Assembly (NCBI GenBank): GCA_050633505.1 | Contig: JBOEGQ010000010.1 | Location: forward strand, 124,001-188,000 | Length of the DNA stretch: 64,000 bases | Direction: 5' to 3' | DNA from: UBA1672 sp050633505 | Lineage (GTDB): Bacteria; Pseudomonadota; Alphaproteobacteria; Micavibrionales; Micavibrionaceae | In this document: one piece after another, positions 43,727-53,361 of the stretch | Position numbering within the stretch: the stretch's first letter is position 1 | Layout of the letters: the number at the start of each line of letters is the position of its first letter | The notes under the pieces: generated by a model | What the model saw: only the letters and a program-made list of their open reading frames with translations | Databases searched by the model: none | Told to the model about the DNA's origin: nothing | Position numbers and translations under genes: made by a program

Positions 43727-44275
43727 ATGGCTGATAATGATAATTTCAAGGCAGGTACTAAAGTTGTATATCCAGCTCATGGCGTTGGCCAAATTGAAGG
43801 TGTTGAAACGCAAACAATCGCAGGTATGGAAATTAAGCTTTATGTTGTTAGCTTTGAAAAGGATCGTATGCGTCTTAAAATTCCAGTAGCGAAAGCGCAA
43901 ACATCCGGTCTACGTGAACTAAGCTCAACAGATCGTCTTGATGATGCTCTTAAGACATTAAAAGGCCGCTCACGCGTACGTCGCACAATGTGGAGCCGCC
44001 GCGCACAGGAATATGAAACAAAGATCAACTCAGGCGACCCTGTTTCTATTGCTGAAGTCCTACGTGACCTAAAACGCAGTAACGATGACACAGAGCAATC
44101 ATACAGCGAACGTCAGATTTACCAATCTGCATTAGAGCGCCTAGCACGTGAAGTTGCAGCGGTTGATGACATCACAGAAATCAAAGCGACAGAAAAGCTT
44201 GAGTGCATTATGGGTAAGACAGCAGTAGCGCCTACCCCCGTTAATGATGAAGATGAAAGCGCAAAAGCCGCTTAA
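43727..44275 (+). CDS. carD: CarD-family transcriptional regulator
   Basis: CarD-type proteins bind RNA polymerase (through a Tudor-like domain contacting the beta subunit) and stabilise open promoters, notably at rRNA genes. The 182-residue protein begins with the RID-like segment AGTKVVYPAHGVGQIEGV, then a helical C-terminal DNA-contacting region with a conserved MWSRRAQEYETKI. It ends in an acidic tail. The ATG at 43727 follows an AGGTGA site; a TTG at 43721 is an unlikely alternative. A strong terminator follows at 44298. Confidence 0.93.
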   Translation: MADNDNFKAGTKVVYPAHGVGQIEGVETQTIAGMEIKLYVVSFEKDRMRLKIPVAKAQTSGLRELSSTDRLDDALKTLKGRSRVRRTMWSRRAQEYETKINSGDPVSIAEVLRDLKRSNDDTEQSYSERQIYQSALERLAREVAAVDDITEIKATEKLECIMGKTAVAPTPVNDEDESAKAA

Positions 44276-44297
44276 ACCTTGAATAATCAGAATTTTT

Positions 44298-44344
44298 AAA
44301 AGACGTATAGTACAAAGGTTTTCCTTTCTATACGTCTTTTTTTT
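44298..44344 (+). terminator. Intrinsic terminator of carD
   Basis: AAAAGACGTATAG (44298-44310) and CTATACGTCTTTT (44328-44340) form a 13-bp stem around a 17-base loop, ending in a run of eight Ts. It lies 23 bases after the carD stop. Confidence 0.92.
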
Positions 44345-44395
44345 ATGTACAATTAATTATCTTATGTGAATTCCCTCCCCTCACACTTTCGCTGA

Positions 44396-45223
44396 ATGAC
44401 ATATATAAAGTTGAAAAAAGACAGCCGTTTTGCACATTTAGGCAGCCCTAAACGTATATGGGCTATCTCTGCTATACATGGCCAATTAGATCCTTTAATC
44501 ACCCTGCATAATGAAATTTTTCCGCATATCACACCGGGAGATAAGATCGTCTATACAGGAAACTATATGGGGTATGGTCCCAATACATCTGAAGTATTAG
44601 ATGAGATACTTGCATTCCGCCGCGCCGTCCTTGCACGCCCGTCAATGATCCCTGATGACCTGATTTATTTACGAGGGGCGCAAGAGGAAATGTGGCAAAA
44701 ACTTTTACAATTACAATTCTCCCCCGCCCCAATGGATAGTCTTGTATGGATGCTTGGCAATGGTATTACTGCCAGCTTATCCTCTTATGGGTTTTCACAA
44801 CATGATGGTATGGAGGCCTGCCGTCAGGGCATGAAAAGCATCACAGAATGGTCTCTGCAAATACGCAAGAAATTTGCGGGCACACCAGGACACGATATCT
44901 TCACCACGCATCTTGTCCGCGCCGCCTATACAGAGAAAGAAAATGATTTCCCACTGCTATTCGTCAATGCTGGTATTGACTACACCAACCCCTTAGATGA
45001 ACAAAAAGACAGCTTTTGGTGGGAGGGAAACAAATTTGACATCATGATGCAACAATATAGCCCATTCACTCAAGTGATCCGTGGATATGATCCAAAGCAT
45101 AACGGTCTGGAATTTAGTACAATCAAAACCACAATAGATGGCGGTTGTGGCTTTGACGGTAATTTGATCTGTGCTGTCTTTGACGTAAATGGTGAAATAA
45201 TTGATTTGTTAGAATGCCGATAG
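44396..45223 (+). CDS. Metallophosphoesterase-like protein with degenerate metal site
   Basis: The 275-residue protein has the layout of a calcineurin-like phosphoesterase: a strand then SAIHGQLD where GDIHG or SDIHG is usual (Asp replaced by Ala), VYTGNYMGYGPNT where GDYVDRGPNS is usual, and LRGAQEEMW where RGNHE is usual. The metal-binding Asp and Asn-His residues are thus replaced by non-ligands. The GHD near the C-terminus and FVNAGID are present. It is likely an inactive, pseudo-phosphatase scaffold. It follows carD by 120 bases after the terminator. Function unknown. Confidence 0.78.
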   Translation: MTYIKLKKDSRFAHLGSPKRIWAISAIHGQLDPLITLHNEIFPHITPGDKIVYTGNYMGYGPNTSEVLDEILAFRRAVLARPSMIPDDLIYLRGAQEEMWQKLLQLQFSPAPMDSLVWMLGNGITASLSSYGFSQHDGMEACRQGMKSITEWSLQIRKKFAGTPGHDIFTTHLVRAAYTEKENDFPLLFVNAGIDYTNPLDEQKDSFWWEGNKFDIMMQQYSPFTQVIRGYDPKHNGLEFSTIKTTIDGGCGFDGNLICAVFDVNGEIIDLLECR

Positions 45224-45227
45224 CACC

Positions 45228-46682
45228 CTATTCCACAACAACCTTATAAAGCCGTCCTGAAACAATACCATCCTTACCGCCCAAACCATTTAACACGCGA
45301 AAGCGCTCTTCCCTATGATCATCAAACACCATTCGACGAGAAAGAGAAGACACACTGTCTCCGCTCTTCGCGGTCACAACACGAACACTATAAGGCTTTA
45401 TTGTCCGCTTTTCATGTGCACTCATCCGTTTGAAGCTATAACTGGCGCGTTTTAACGCCTCCATTTGTTTAGCTCCATACCATTTCGGCGTTATAACCTG
45501 AAAGCGCACGATTTGTGTATCTGTCCACTTCACCGCAATAAAACGTATATGCGCCGACTTGCCATTCAACGATCCCTCAACCACAGCTGTTGCCGCGCGC
45601 ATCCCGTTAACGGTAATGTCATCAATACGTATCGATCCCTTTTTCTTAATCCAATGCGCACGCATAAACCGCACAGGGTCTAGCTTCCCTTTATTACCAT
45701 GCATATCGAAAATCATGAGAGCACCTGTTTTCCCCTCAGATGCAACAACCTTATCCGGTTTATTGATAATTTCGAAACTTTGAGGAACGGAAAACATGAA
45801 ACCGATCTCCGGGTGATAGAACTTATTACCACGCGTAAAGCCTTGCGAGACACTATCCCCGTAGACCATCCCGTCTAAAAGACGCAAATAGGCATCTCCA
45901 CCAATAGCGCCACCCTGAATATAGTCTCTCGCCTCTCCTTTGGTCTTTGCGACGCGCTCTGCCGTTGCCGGGTGTGTGGCAAAATAATTAGTCGCATCTG
46001 AAGACGGCTTCCCGTCAATCTTTGCCTCTAACGCCGTATCTGCCCGTAAGTTGGACAGAAAAGAACTCATCGCTGTGGTATCATAGCCTGATCGACTTAA
46101 ATATCTGATGCCAAGAGTGTCCGCCTGATTCTCCTGCCCACGTGAATAAGAGCTCATATAAAGATTACTACCAACGCCTAAAGCGGTTGAGATACCATCA
46201 CTCCCGATGGCAGCAGAAAGAACAGAAGAACCAATCGCCGTAACAACCCCTTGAGAATATCTTTCGGCAGAGTGTCGCGCAGTAATGTGTCCGATTTCAT
46301 GCGCCAGAACAGAGGCCATTTCGGACTCGCTATTTGCCAATGCCATCAAGCCACGGGTTAAATACACATACCCCCCCGGTAAAGCAAATGCATTTACAAC
46401 CGGACTATCGAGAAGATAAAATTGATATGTAATTTCAGGGCGTTCTGTTCGTTTGGCAACTTTTACTCCGACTTCACGCACATATTTTTGTAAACCTTCA
46501 TGCTTATACAGGCCATATTCACCCACCACCTTCTCATGCTCTTGCGCACCGATCTGCTCTTCCTGCTCCGCAGGCATGAAAGCGGTAAACTGGCTCTCCC
46601 CTGTTGCAGGATTGGTCGAACACCCGCTTAAAAAATAAAGCCCGGAAAGAACCACAGAAAAATGAAAGAATCTCTTGAACAT
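45228..46682 (-). CDS. M48-family zinc metalloprotease lipoprotein (BepA-like)
   Basis: The 484-residue protein starts with a lipoprotein signal peptide ending in LSGC, so it is probably anchored in the outer membrane. The M48 zinc motif HEIGH (about residue 128) is followed by a conserved Glu-containing ENQAD. The C-terminal ~60 residues (VRVVTAKSGDSVSSLSRRM) resemble a LysM domain that would bind peptidoglycan. Such proteases act in outer-membrane protein quality control. The ATG has a GAGGCG site. It is divergent to the nuclease-fold gene. Confidence 0.87.
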   Translation of the reverse strand: MFKRFFHFSVVLSGLYFLSGCSTNPATGESQFTAFMPAEQEEQIGAQEHEKVVGEYGLYKHEGLQKYVREVGVKVAKRTERPEITYQFYLLDSPVVNAFALPGGYVYLTRGLMALANSESEMASVLAHEIGHITARHSAERYSQGVVTAIGSSVLSAAIGSDGISTALGVGSNLYMSSYSRGQENQADTLGIRYLSRSGYDTTAMSSFLSNLRADTALEAKIDGKPSSDATNYFATHPATAERVAKTKGEARDYIQGGAIGGDAYLRLLDGMVYGDSVSQGFTRGNKFYHPEIGFMFSVPQSFEIINKPDKVVASEGKTGALMIFDMHGNKGKLDPVRFMRAHWIKKKGSIRIDDITVNGMRAATAVVEGSLNGKSAHIRFIAVKWTDTQIVRFQVITPKWYGAKQMEALKRASYSFKRMSAHEKRTIKPYSVRVVTAKSGDSVSSLSRRMVFDDHREERFRVLNGLGGKDGIVSGRLYKVVVE

Positions 46683-46712
46683 TGCGCCTCAAAACTGTCT
46701 GATAACATCGTG

Positions 46713-47633
46713 ATGCAGCATTATATCTTTAAATTCGTTTTTTTAAATCTTTTTGTGTTTAGTTTTTTGTCCCCCGCTCTGGCACAAGAAATGATCCTCC
46801 CGACCGGAGACTTTAAGGAACTAAAAGAAACCGGGTCCGCCATTGTGGCAGATGTGATAGACCCAATGACAGTACGCCTTGATGATGGCCGCACAATTCA
46901 CCTAACGGGATTGGATTACCCGGATCTTGACCATCATGAACCAGGCCCGCTTTCTGTTACAGCGCAACACATACTAGAAGACTTCCTAAAGGGGAAGAAG
47001 GTCATCATATACCAAACGCCCTCTGCGAAAGAAGGCAGAATAAACCGCATGAACCATAAAATTGCACATATTGTTCGAAAAAACGATAAGGTCTGGACGC
47101 AAGGCTTAATTATAAAACTGGGCCTCGCACGTGTTCGCACAACGCCTTATAACGCGCAAATGGCGCAACAGATGCTCCACTTGGAAGATCTTGCCAGAGG
47201 AAAGAAAAGCGGCCTATGGGAGATGGAGAAATACAAAGTTCTGGCACCTGATCAAGCGCAGAACTATATAGACAGTTATCAAATTATTGAGGGAAAAGTT
47301 ATTAGCGCCTCCATGAAAAAGAACAGGCTCTACCTTAATTTTGGGCGTAACTGGAAAGATGATTTTACGGTTTCCGTTTCGTCCTCTGATCTTAGACGCT
47401 TCGCACGAAAGGGACTGGAGCCAAATCGATGGAGCGGAAAAAAAATACGGGTTCGTGGCTGGCTGGAATCCTATAATGGTGCCTATATGGAGGTTGATCA
47501 CCCCGCAAGGTTTGAGGCCTTATTCGCAGAAAATACGCAAAAGAAAACACCTTCTGACAAGGGGCCGTCAGCGACAAAACCTCCTTCGAAAAAGACTCTA
47601 AAAGGGACGGCTCTACCCGCCTTCAATGATTAA
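46713..47633 (+). CDS. Secreted thermonuclease-fold protein
   Basis: The protein (306 aa) starts with a signal peptide (hydrophobic to SPALA). A staphylococcal-nuclease-like domain follows (about residues 40-165): TVRLDDGRTIHLTGLD, a VIIY strand, KVWTQGLIIKLGLARVR, and ARGKKSGLW. The usual catalytic Arg and Glu are not all recognisable from this reading, so activity is uncertain. The C-terminus is Pro/Ser/Lys-rich after a second beta region. I chose 46713 because it starts the signal peptide; 46662 would overlap the divergent protease gene. Confidence 0.78.
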   Translation: MQHYIFKFVFLNLFVFSFLSPALAQEMILPTGDFKELKETGSAIVADVIDPMTVRLDDGRTIHLTGLDYPDLDHHEPGPLSVTAQHILEDFLKGKKVIIYQTPSAKEGRINRMNHKIAHIVRKNDKVWTQGLIIKLGLARVRTTPYNAQMAQQMLHLEDLARGKKSGLWEMEKYKVLAPDQAQNYIDSYQIIEGKVISASMKKNRLYLNFGRNWKDDFTVSVSSSDLRRFARKGLEPNRWSGKKIRVRGWLESYNGAYMEVDHPARFEALFAENTQKKTPSDKGPSATKPPSKKTLKGTALPAFND

Positions 47634-47706
47634 GTTTAAATATTTGATTAGGCCAAGATATGTGCTAATAAATTTAAAAGATTAACTTTTTAACACATAA
47701 ATATGC

Positions 47707-48714
47707 ATGCCATCTAAAAAACATCAAAATGAACAACCACAAGCGATTATCGCAAGACGCCCACCTCTATTGGACTTATTTCCACCCATTACGCCCTATT
47801 CCAATGGTTTCCTAGCCGTCGATGATCTTCACAATCTTTACTGGGAACAAAGTGGAAACCCCGATGGCATCCCGATTATATTACTCCATGGTGGGCCCGG
47901 AGCCGGCGCAACACCGATACATAGACGGTTTTTCGATCCTGATTATTACCGCATTATTATCTTCGATCAACGTGGCGCAGGGCGTTCAACGCCCCTCGGT
48001 TCTCTTACTAACAACACGACCCAACATCTCATTGATGATATAGAGACACTACGCACACATTTGAGAATTAATAAATGGCATATTTTTGGCGGATCATGGG
48101 GCAGCACCCTCGCCCTCGCCTACGCTTCACAACACAAAGAACACTGCATCAGCATGATTCTACGTGGTATATTTTTGTGCGAAAAAGATGAAATTGAATG
48201 GTTTCTATACGGCATGAAAACCATATTCCCCGAAGCATGGGAACAATTTTCAAGCCTCATCCCACAAGAAGAACAAGGTGACCTTCTCAAGGCGTACCAC
48301 AAAAGACTAACGCAAGAGGATGACAAAGACCTGCAATTAGAAGCCGCCGTACGATGGAGCCTATACGAAGGGGCTTGCTCTTCCCTTTTACCAAACTATG
48401 AAACCATCACCACCGAAGAACAAAAGCAACATGCCCTTGCGATCTCCAGAATTGAGGCACATTATTTCAAAAACCATGTATTTCCAGAAGAAAAAAGCCT
48501 TCTAAACAACATTGAAGACTTGCGTTCTGTGCCAACAGCTATTATTCAGGGGCGGTACGATGTTATCTGCCCGATAAGAACGGCAAATAAGCTGCACCAA
48601 CTATGGCCAGAAGCAGACTACATCGTTGTACCGGATGCTGGGCATTCTGCACTTGACGCCCCCCTTCGATCCAGATTGATTGAGGCAACCGAAAGTGCAA
48701 AGACAATAAAGTAA
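47707..48714 (+). CDS. pip: Prolyl aminopeptidase
   Basis: Pip is an alpha/beta-hydrolase that removes N-terminal proline from peptides. The 335-residue protein carries HGGPGAGA (oxyanion hole), the nucleophile elbow GGSWGS, the Asp region RYDVICP, and DAGHSA near the C-terminus. These give the full Ser-Asp-His triad, and length is normal. It stands alone before pgk. Confidence 0.95.
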   Translation: MPSKKHQNEQPQAIIARRPPLLDLFPPITPYSNGFLAVDDLHNLYWEQSGNPDGIPIILLHGGPGAGATPIHRRFFDPDYYRIIIFDQRGAGRSTPLGSLTNNTTQHLIDDIETLRTHLRINKWHIFGGSWGSTLALAYASQHKEHCISMILRGIFLCEKDEIEWFLYGMKTIFPEAWEQFSSLIPQEEQGDLLKAYHKRLTQEDDKDLQLEAAVRWSLYEGACSSLLPNYETITTEEQKQHALAISRIEAHYFKNHVFPEEKSLLNNIEDLRSVPTAIIQGRYDVICPIRTANKLHQLWPEADYIVVPDAGHSALDAPLRSRLIEATESAKTIK

Positions 48715-48748
48715 AAGGCTTGAAAGCCAGATAAAATAAGGTTTAACC

Positions 48749-49939
48749 ATGGAATTTAAAACAATTAAAGATGTGAACGTTAAAGGTAAAACCATAATCC
48801 TGCGCGCAGATTTGAATGTTCCAAAACAAGGCAGTAAAGTCAGCGACACAACCCGCATTGACCGCCTGAAACCTACCATAGATTATCTTACAACCGAAGG
48901 AGCCAAAATTCTTATTCTGTCGCACTTCGGACGCCCTGAAGGCGAACAAAACCCCGAGATGTCTTTGGCATTTCTTGCTCCGGTTTTAGAAAAGCAATGG
49001 GGTAAAACTGTTGGTTTTTGTCAGCAATGCATCGGAGATATTGCAAAAGCAACTGCAAATGATCTGAATGAAGGCGGAATTGTACTGCTTGAAAACGTCC
49101 GCTTCCACAAAGGTGAGAAAGAAAACGACCCTGAGTTTGCGCAATCTCTTGCGACCTTGGGAGATATTTACGTTAATGACGCCTTTTCCGCATCACACCG
49201 TGCGCACGCTTCAACTGCCGGTATTGCCGCCGACCTGCCAAGCGTTGCAGGTCTTTTAATGGCAGAAGAATTAAACGCCCTAAACGCAGCACTGGAAACG
49301 CCACAGAAACCCGTCCTTGCCGTGGCAGGTGGATCAAAGATTTCGACGAAGTTAAGCGTCCTTGAGAACCTTATTGAAAAAGTTGACTATCTTGTTCTCG
49401 GTGGGGGCATGGCCAACACCTTCCTCTTTGCCCAAGGCATTGATATGGGACGATCTCTGTGTGAAAAAGATATGGCAGACACTGCCGCCAAGATCTTGGA
49501 AAAAGCAAAACAAATTGGATGCGAAATCATTTTGCCCAAAGACGTAATCGTTGCAACAGAATTAAAAGAAAACGCAAATTACCAATGCGTTTCCGTTGAC
49601 AATATACCGGAAGATCACATGGCAATTGACATCGGTGAGCAAAGCATTGCCTATATCATCGATAAAGTCAAAACATCCAAAACTGTTGTGTGGAATGGCC
49701 CAATGGGTGTATTCGAAATCAAACCATTCGACAATGGGACAAACGCCGTGGCACAGACGGTCGCATCCCTCTCCATCAATGGGCAACTCATATCTGTTGC
49801 CGGTGGAGGCGATACGGTTGCCGCACTTGAAAATGCACAATCCGCCACAAGTTTCTCTTATATCTCAACAGCAGGCGGTGCATTTCTTGAATGGTTGGAA
49901 GGTAAAACGCTCCCCGGTGTTGAAGCATTAAAAGCATAA
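48749..49939 (+). CDS. pgk: Phosphoglycerate kinase
   Basis: Pgk transfers phosphate between 1,3-bisphosphoglycerate and ADP in glycolysis. The 396-residue protein has RADLNVP, SHFGRPEG, VNDAFSASHRAHAS, AVAGGSKISTK, the nucleotide region NGPMGVFE, and GGGDT near the C-terminus. Length is normal for bacteria. An AAGG site precedes the ATG. It is not next to other glycolytic genes here. Confidence 0.97.
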   Translation: MEFKTIKDVNVKGKTIILRADLNVPKQGSKVSDTTRIDRLKPTIDYLTTEGAKILILSHFGRPEGEQNPEMSLAFLAPVLEKQWGKTVGFCQQCIGDIAKATANDLNEGGIVLLENVRFHKGEKENDPEFAQSLATLGDIYVNDAFSASHRAHASTAGIAADLPSVAGLLMAEELNALNAALETPQKPVLAVAGGSKISTKLSVLENLIEKVDYLVLGGGMANTFLFAQGIDMGRSLCEKDMADTAAKILEKAKQIGCEIILPKDVIVATELKENANYQCVSVDNIPEDHMAIDIGEQSIAYIIDKVKTSKTVVWNGPMGVFEIKPFDNGTNAVAQTVASLSINGQLISVAGGGDTVAALENAQSATSFSYISTAGGAFLEWLEGKTLPGVEALKA

Positions 49940-49963
49940 CAACCACAAAACCTTCAATCACCA

Positions 49964-49990
49964 CAAAAAAAAGCCGGCACAAAGGCCGGC
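49964..49990 (-). terminator. Intrinsic terminator of the DUF2336 gene
   Basis: On the minus strand GCCGGC-CTTTGT-GCCGGC forms a 6-bp stem followed by a run of Ts. It lies 25 bases after the DUF2336 stop, in the 75 bases before pgk ends, and also follows pgk on the other strand. Confidence 0.85.
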
Positions 49991-50014
49991 GAGAGAATTT
50001 TGGAGGTGGAAAAC

Positions 50015-51139
50015 TTAATTTACAACTTTTTTCAGTGCCATTTTTTTTGCGGCTTCTTGTGTAACGCTGTTATAAAAACCAACAGCAATTTGAATATCTT
50101 GTGTTCCGACAAGGCGACCATGGTTCCAAACCTTACTCACCAACATAAACAAGGATACAAAATCCTGCTTACCAATACCGGAAGCTTTTGAAATAACGGC
50201 AAGACCACGTCCGTTGGCTTGCATCATATTGCTTACAACAACTTCTGTCGAAAACCCTGTATAAACAGAGAATTGAGCAATAAATGAACGTAACTGTTCA
50301 CGACGCAATGTCTCCATCATCAACTTAACATTCAACATATCTTTTTCTTTAAAGCTTTGCGCCGCATTCATCATATAATCCGCAGGTAGGAACTCATTCG
50401 GCACAGCAGGTTCTTCTTCAGTTATCTCTTCTACTGTTTGATCTATAATTTCTGAGGCTGTGTCTGCATGCTCTTCAAAATTCTCTTCAATAAAACGCTT
50501 AACATCAGCGCCAACACTAACATATAGCTGCTTTGCAAGATCTTTTGATAATTCATCACGGCTGGATAATGGTACCGCCAACGCCTCATTACCTTGCGCA
50601 ATATCAGATAAAATCACCAATGAGTCTTCCGTCAAAGTAATATTGAGATTCTCAACCAAGTTTAACGCCGTTTCAAAGTCCTTTGTATCTGACAAAACAT
50701 TAATGACTTGATCACTCAACGTCTTACGCTTTGCAATCGCTCTCCAATAATCTGCAGGTTTTGACTTGATAATATAAAGAAGGTCAAACTCACCGAGAAC
50801 ACTGCTGCTTGCGAGTATAGGACTTGCAACATCAATTTCATCATTGGCAAGCTGCAAAATTAAGCGCAACGGAACATCATCCAGCACCGATAACTGCTCT
50901 GCCAGCGACTGACGTAAATCTTTCTCCGCCTGACGCAACAATTCAATCAAAATATCAGCAACAAGCTCGCTCTCTCTGGGAGATAGCGTTGCTTCTAAAA
51001 CTTTACTAATTTTTCGGGTTAACTCTCCTCTCGACTCTGAATTTTTATCCAAAGCAAGATTATATAATTCCCCTACGTCTCCTAGATGCGCCGATAGCGC
51101 AGAGGGAGAAGACACCCTCCCTGTCATATTTGTATCCAT
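50015..51139 (-). CDS. DUF2336 protein
   Basis: The 374-residue protein matches the alphaproteobacterial DUF2336 family: helical repeat character (RELTRKISKVLEA, LSPRESELVADIL), a long middle part with a highly acidic linker (EEITEEEPAVP), and a C-terminal region rich in helices. No catalytic motif is known. The ATG at 51139 follows GGGGC; an upstream in-frame ATG at 51229 adds a non-family stretch. The family is common in this class; its role is unclear. Confidence 0.85.
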   Translation of the reverse strand: MDTNMTGRVSSPSALSAHLGDVGELYNLALDKNSESRGELTRKISKVLEATLSPRESELVADILIELLRQAEKDLRQSLAEQLSVLDDVPLRLILQLANDEIDVASPILASSSVLGEFDLLYIIKSKPADYWRAIAKRKTLSDQVINVLSDTKDFETALNLVENLNITLTEDSLVILSDIAQGNEALAVPLSSRDELSKDLAKQLYVSVGADVKRFIEENFEEHADTASEIIDQTVEEITEEEPAVPNEFLPADYMMNAAQSFKEKDMLNVKLMMETLRREQLRSFIAQFSVYTGFSTEVVVSNMMQANGRGLAVISKASGIGKQDFVSLFMLVSKVWNHGRLVGTQDIQIAVGFYNSVTQEAAKKMALKKVVN

Positions 51140-51425
51140 GATTTTTGCCCCACAATTATCATGTTTATATTGTTTAAGAGTTTGAAAAAAAATCAGTCTC
51201 GATAAGCGGTGTGAGATGTTCTTTTTCAATCCCTTTAGTTGGGCACATAATATCGGTAAAGTATTACCAATCCGTTAACATAATAAAAAAACATTATTGC
51301 ATACAAAAAGTCATAGAAATTTGCACTTTTTCTATTTTCATGCGAAAATAATAAGATAGTAAAAGGGACTGGGCTTTACTTCTCTTTACTGTTACGTTGA
51401 AACAAATAAGATTGAGGTTACGATT
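51140..51425. other. 286-base divergent intergenic region
   Basis: The region separates the DUF2336 start from the gene at 51426. It is AT-rich. It contains a small hairpin ATTTTC-ATGC-GAAAAT near 51335. No promoter on either strand can be assigned with confidence, but two divergent ones are expected. No gene is visible. Confidence 0.5.
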
Positions 51426-51707
51426 ATGGCGGCACCATTATCAGGGATTGGCCAACAACAAGCAGCAAATGTTCTGCCACAAGCAGCACAACCGGTAAGC
51501 AGTGATCAGACACGTGATATACGCCAATCCGGTCAAACACCGCGTGAGGATCAAATCCAACCACGTAGTGCTGCATCATCTCAGTCTCAGGAATCTGAAG
51601 ATAATAACAATGAGTCTATTGAGGAACGTGCCTTAAGCTTTTTCACAAGCAATGATGCAGAAGGACAGGACCTCCCCCGTGGATCTGTTGTAAACCTTGT
51701 TGTCTAA
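51426..51707 (+). CDS. Small disordered Gln/Ser-rich protein, 93 aa
   Basis: I do not recognise this protein. It is polar and rich in Gln, Ser, Ala and Glu, with no membrane helix, so probably disordered. The C-terminus (SIEERALSFFTSNDAEGQ, then GSVVNLVV) is more ordered-looking. A GAGGTT site precedes the ATG, and a good terminator follows 30 bases after the stop. It is divergent to the DUF2336 gene. Confidence 0.6.
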   Translation: MAAPLSGIGQQQAANVLPQAAQPVSSDQTRDIRQSGQTPREDQIQPRSAASSQSQESEDNNNESIEERALSFFTSNDAEGQDLPRGSVVNLVV

Positions 51708-51736
51708 TCAACAATATACATACCATGGAATTCAAA

Positions 51737-51766
51737 AGGCGCTTTATTCACAAAGCGCCTCTTTTA
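51737..51766 (+). terminator. Intrinsic terminator after the 93-aa gene
   Basis: AGGCGCTTT (51737-51745) and AAAGCGCCT (51752-51760) pair over 9 bases around a 6-base loop, followed by CTTTT. On the minus strand it is also T-tailed (CCTTTTG), so it may terminate from both sides, including amn's convergent transcript. Confidence 0.86.
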
Positions 51767-51799
51767 TTGGTAGATATTTTTTTTCAAAAATCTAAACAA

Positions 51800-53308
51800 C
51801 TACTGGAATGCCGGCTCATCAAAAGAGCGAAGCTTACGACTATGAAGCTTCTCCGGTGAAAGATCCCGTAAATAAGTCATCGTTAGCAACCCGACCTTAA
51901 GATGCTGCTCAACACGTTCCCGATAAAAACTATCTGCCATACCGGGAAGCTTTAACTGACCATGGAGCGGCTTATCCGAAACACAAAGCAATGTCCCATA
52001 CGGAACGCGGAAACGAAAACCATTGGCCGCAATCGTGCCTGACTCCATATCCAGTGCAATCGCCCTACTCTGACTTAGGCGTTTATTTTGCGTTAGATAG
52101 GATTTGAGCTCCCAATTTCTATCATCCGTCGTTGCAACTGTGCCGGTACGCATCACTTTCTTGAGATCATACCCTTCATTACCGGTGACTTTACCAACCG
52201 CCTTTTCTAAGGCTTGTTGAATTTCTGCCAGAGCAGGAATTGGAATACTCGGCGGTAAGAAAGGATCTAAAATTTGATCCTCTCGTAAATATCCATGTGC
52301 AAGCACATAATCACCAAGGCGTTGAGAGTGCCTTAACCCTGCACAGTGACCGAGCATCAACCAAGCATGAGGCCGTAAGACCGCGACATGATCCGTAATT
52401 GTTTTGGCATTTGACGGGCCAACACCAATATTAATCATCGTTATACCAGAGCCGTCAGCCCGTTTCAGGTGGTATGCCGGCATTTGAGGCAAGCGCGGTA
52501 CATGCGCACCATTATTCTCTACATCATCATGCTCATCAAGGCTTTGGTTCAACATAACCTTATCGCCTGGTTGAACAAACGCTGTATACTCACAACGTTG
52601 CGCCCTTAAACTCTCATCATCAGTTTTACTCATCATATCCTGACACATGGAGACAAATTCATCGATATAGAATTGGTAGTTCGTAAATAAGACATAATTC
52701 TGGAAGTGCTCAGGCTTTGTTCCGCAATAATGCTTCAAACGTTGCAAACTTAAATCAACACGCGGCGCAATAAATAAGGCCAAGGGATCAGGTGCATCAC
52801 CTTCGGCGGTAAAAGCACCATTGGCAATCTCATCATCCAGAATATCAAGATCCGGAACATCAAAATAATCAGGCAACAAAGAAACCTGCTCATCAGATAA
52901 TGCCTTTTCCAAGTGAAACTCTTCACCCAAACCAAAATGCAACGGTATAGGCGTATCACTAACACCAACCTCAATCGCAATATCATGATTTTTAATCAAG
53001 AGACGGAATTGCTCTCTGTAATATTCTTCGAACAAATCCGGTCGTGTCAACGTCGTTTCATAGGTTCCGGGCCGCGGCGCAAAACCGTAAGAATAGCGGG
53101 TATCAGAACGTCGTGCATATTTTGTCGTGACACGTACATAAGGGTAATAAGCAGACACTCTTTTCTGCTTCAACGTTCCATCACAATATGCATCAAAAGC
53201 ATCTCTGAGATAGGATGTCTGCGCATTATAAATACGCATAACCGCATCAAGAACCTGATCTGCATTCTTGAACGATTTTGCCTTAAAGGCTTCAATTTTC
53301 TTTATCAT
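51800..53308 (-). CDS. amn: AMP nucleosidase
   Basis: Amn hydrolyses AMP to adenine and ribose 5-phosphate. The 502-residue protein has the N-terminal AMP-nucleosidase domain and a C-terminal PNP/UDP-type nucleosidase core: MINIGVGPSNAKT, AWLMLGHCAGL, and the catalytic ALDMESGTIAANGFR. SDKPLHG matches the family. Length (502) is near the usual 480-500. It is convergent with the small disordered-protein gene and 50 bases downstream of ftsY on the same strand. Confidence 0.94.
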   Translation of the reverse strand: MIKKIEAFKAKSFKNADQVLDAVMRIYNAQTSYLRDAFDAYCDGTLKQKRVSAYYPYVRVTTKYARRSDTRYSYGFAPRPGTYETTLTRPDLFEEYYREQFRLLIKNHDIAIEVGVSDTPIPLHFGLGEEFHLEKALSDEQVSLLPDYFDVPDLDILDDEIANGAFTAEGDAPDPLALFIAPRVDLSLQRLKHYCGTKPEHFQNYVLFTNYQFYIDEFVSMCQDMMSKTDDESLRAQRCEYTAFVQPGDKVMLNQSLDEHDDVENNGAHVPRLPQMPAYHLKRADGSGITMINIGVGPSNAKTITDHVAVLRPHAWLMLGHCAGLRHSQRLGDYVLAHGYLREDQILDPFLPPSIPIPALAEIQQALEKAVGKVTGNEGYDLKKVMRTGTVATTDDRNWELKSYLTQNKRLSQSRAIALDMESGTIAANGFRFRVPYGTLLCVSDKPLHGQLKLPGMADSFYRERVEQHLKVGLLTMTYLRDLSPEKLHSRKLRSFDEPAFQ

Positions 53309-53361
53309 AGAGACATTCTGCCACTTTATGATTAAAATTCAATGAATTACGCGAAAAAACG

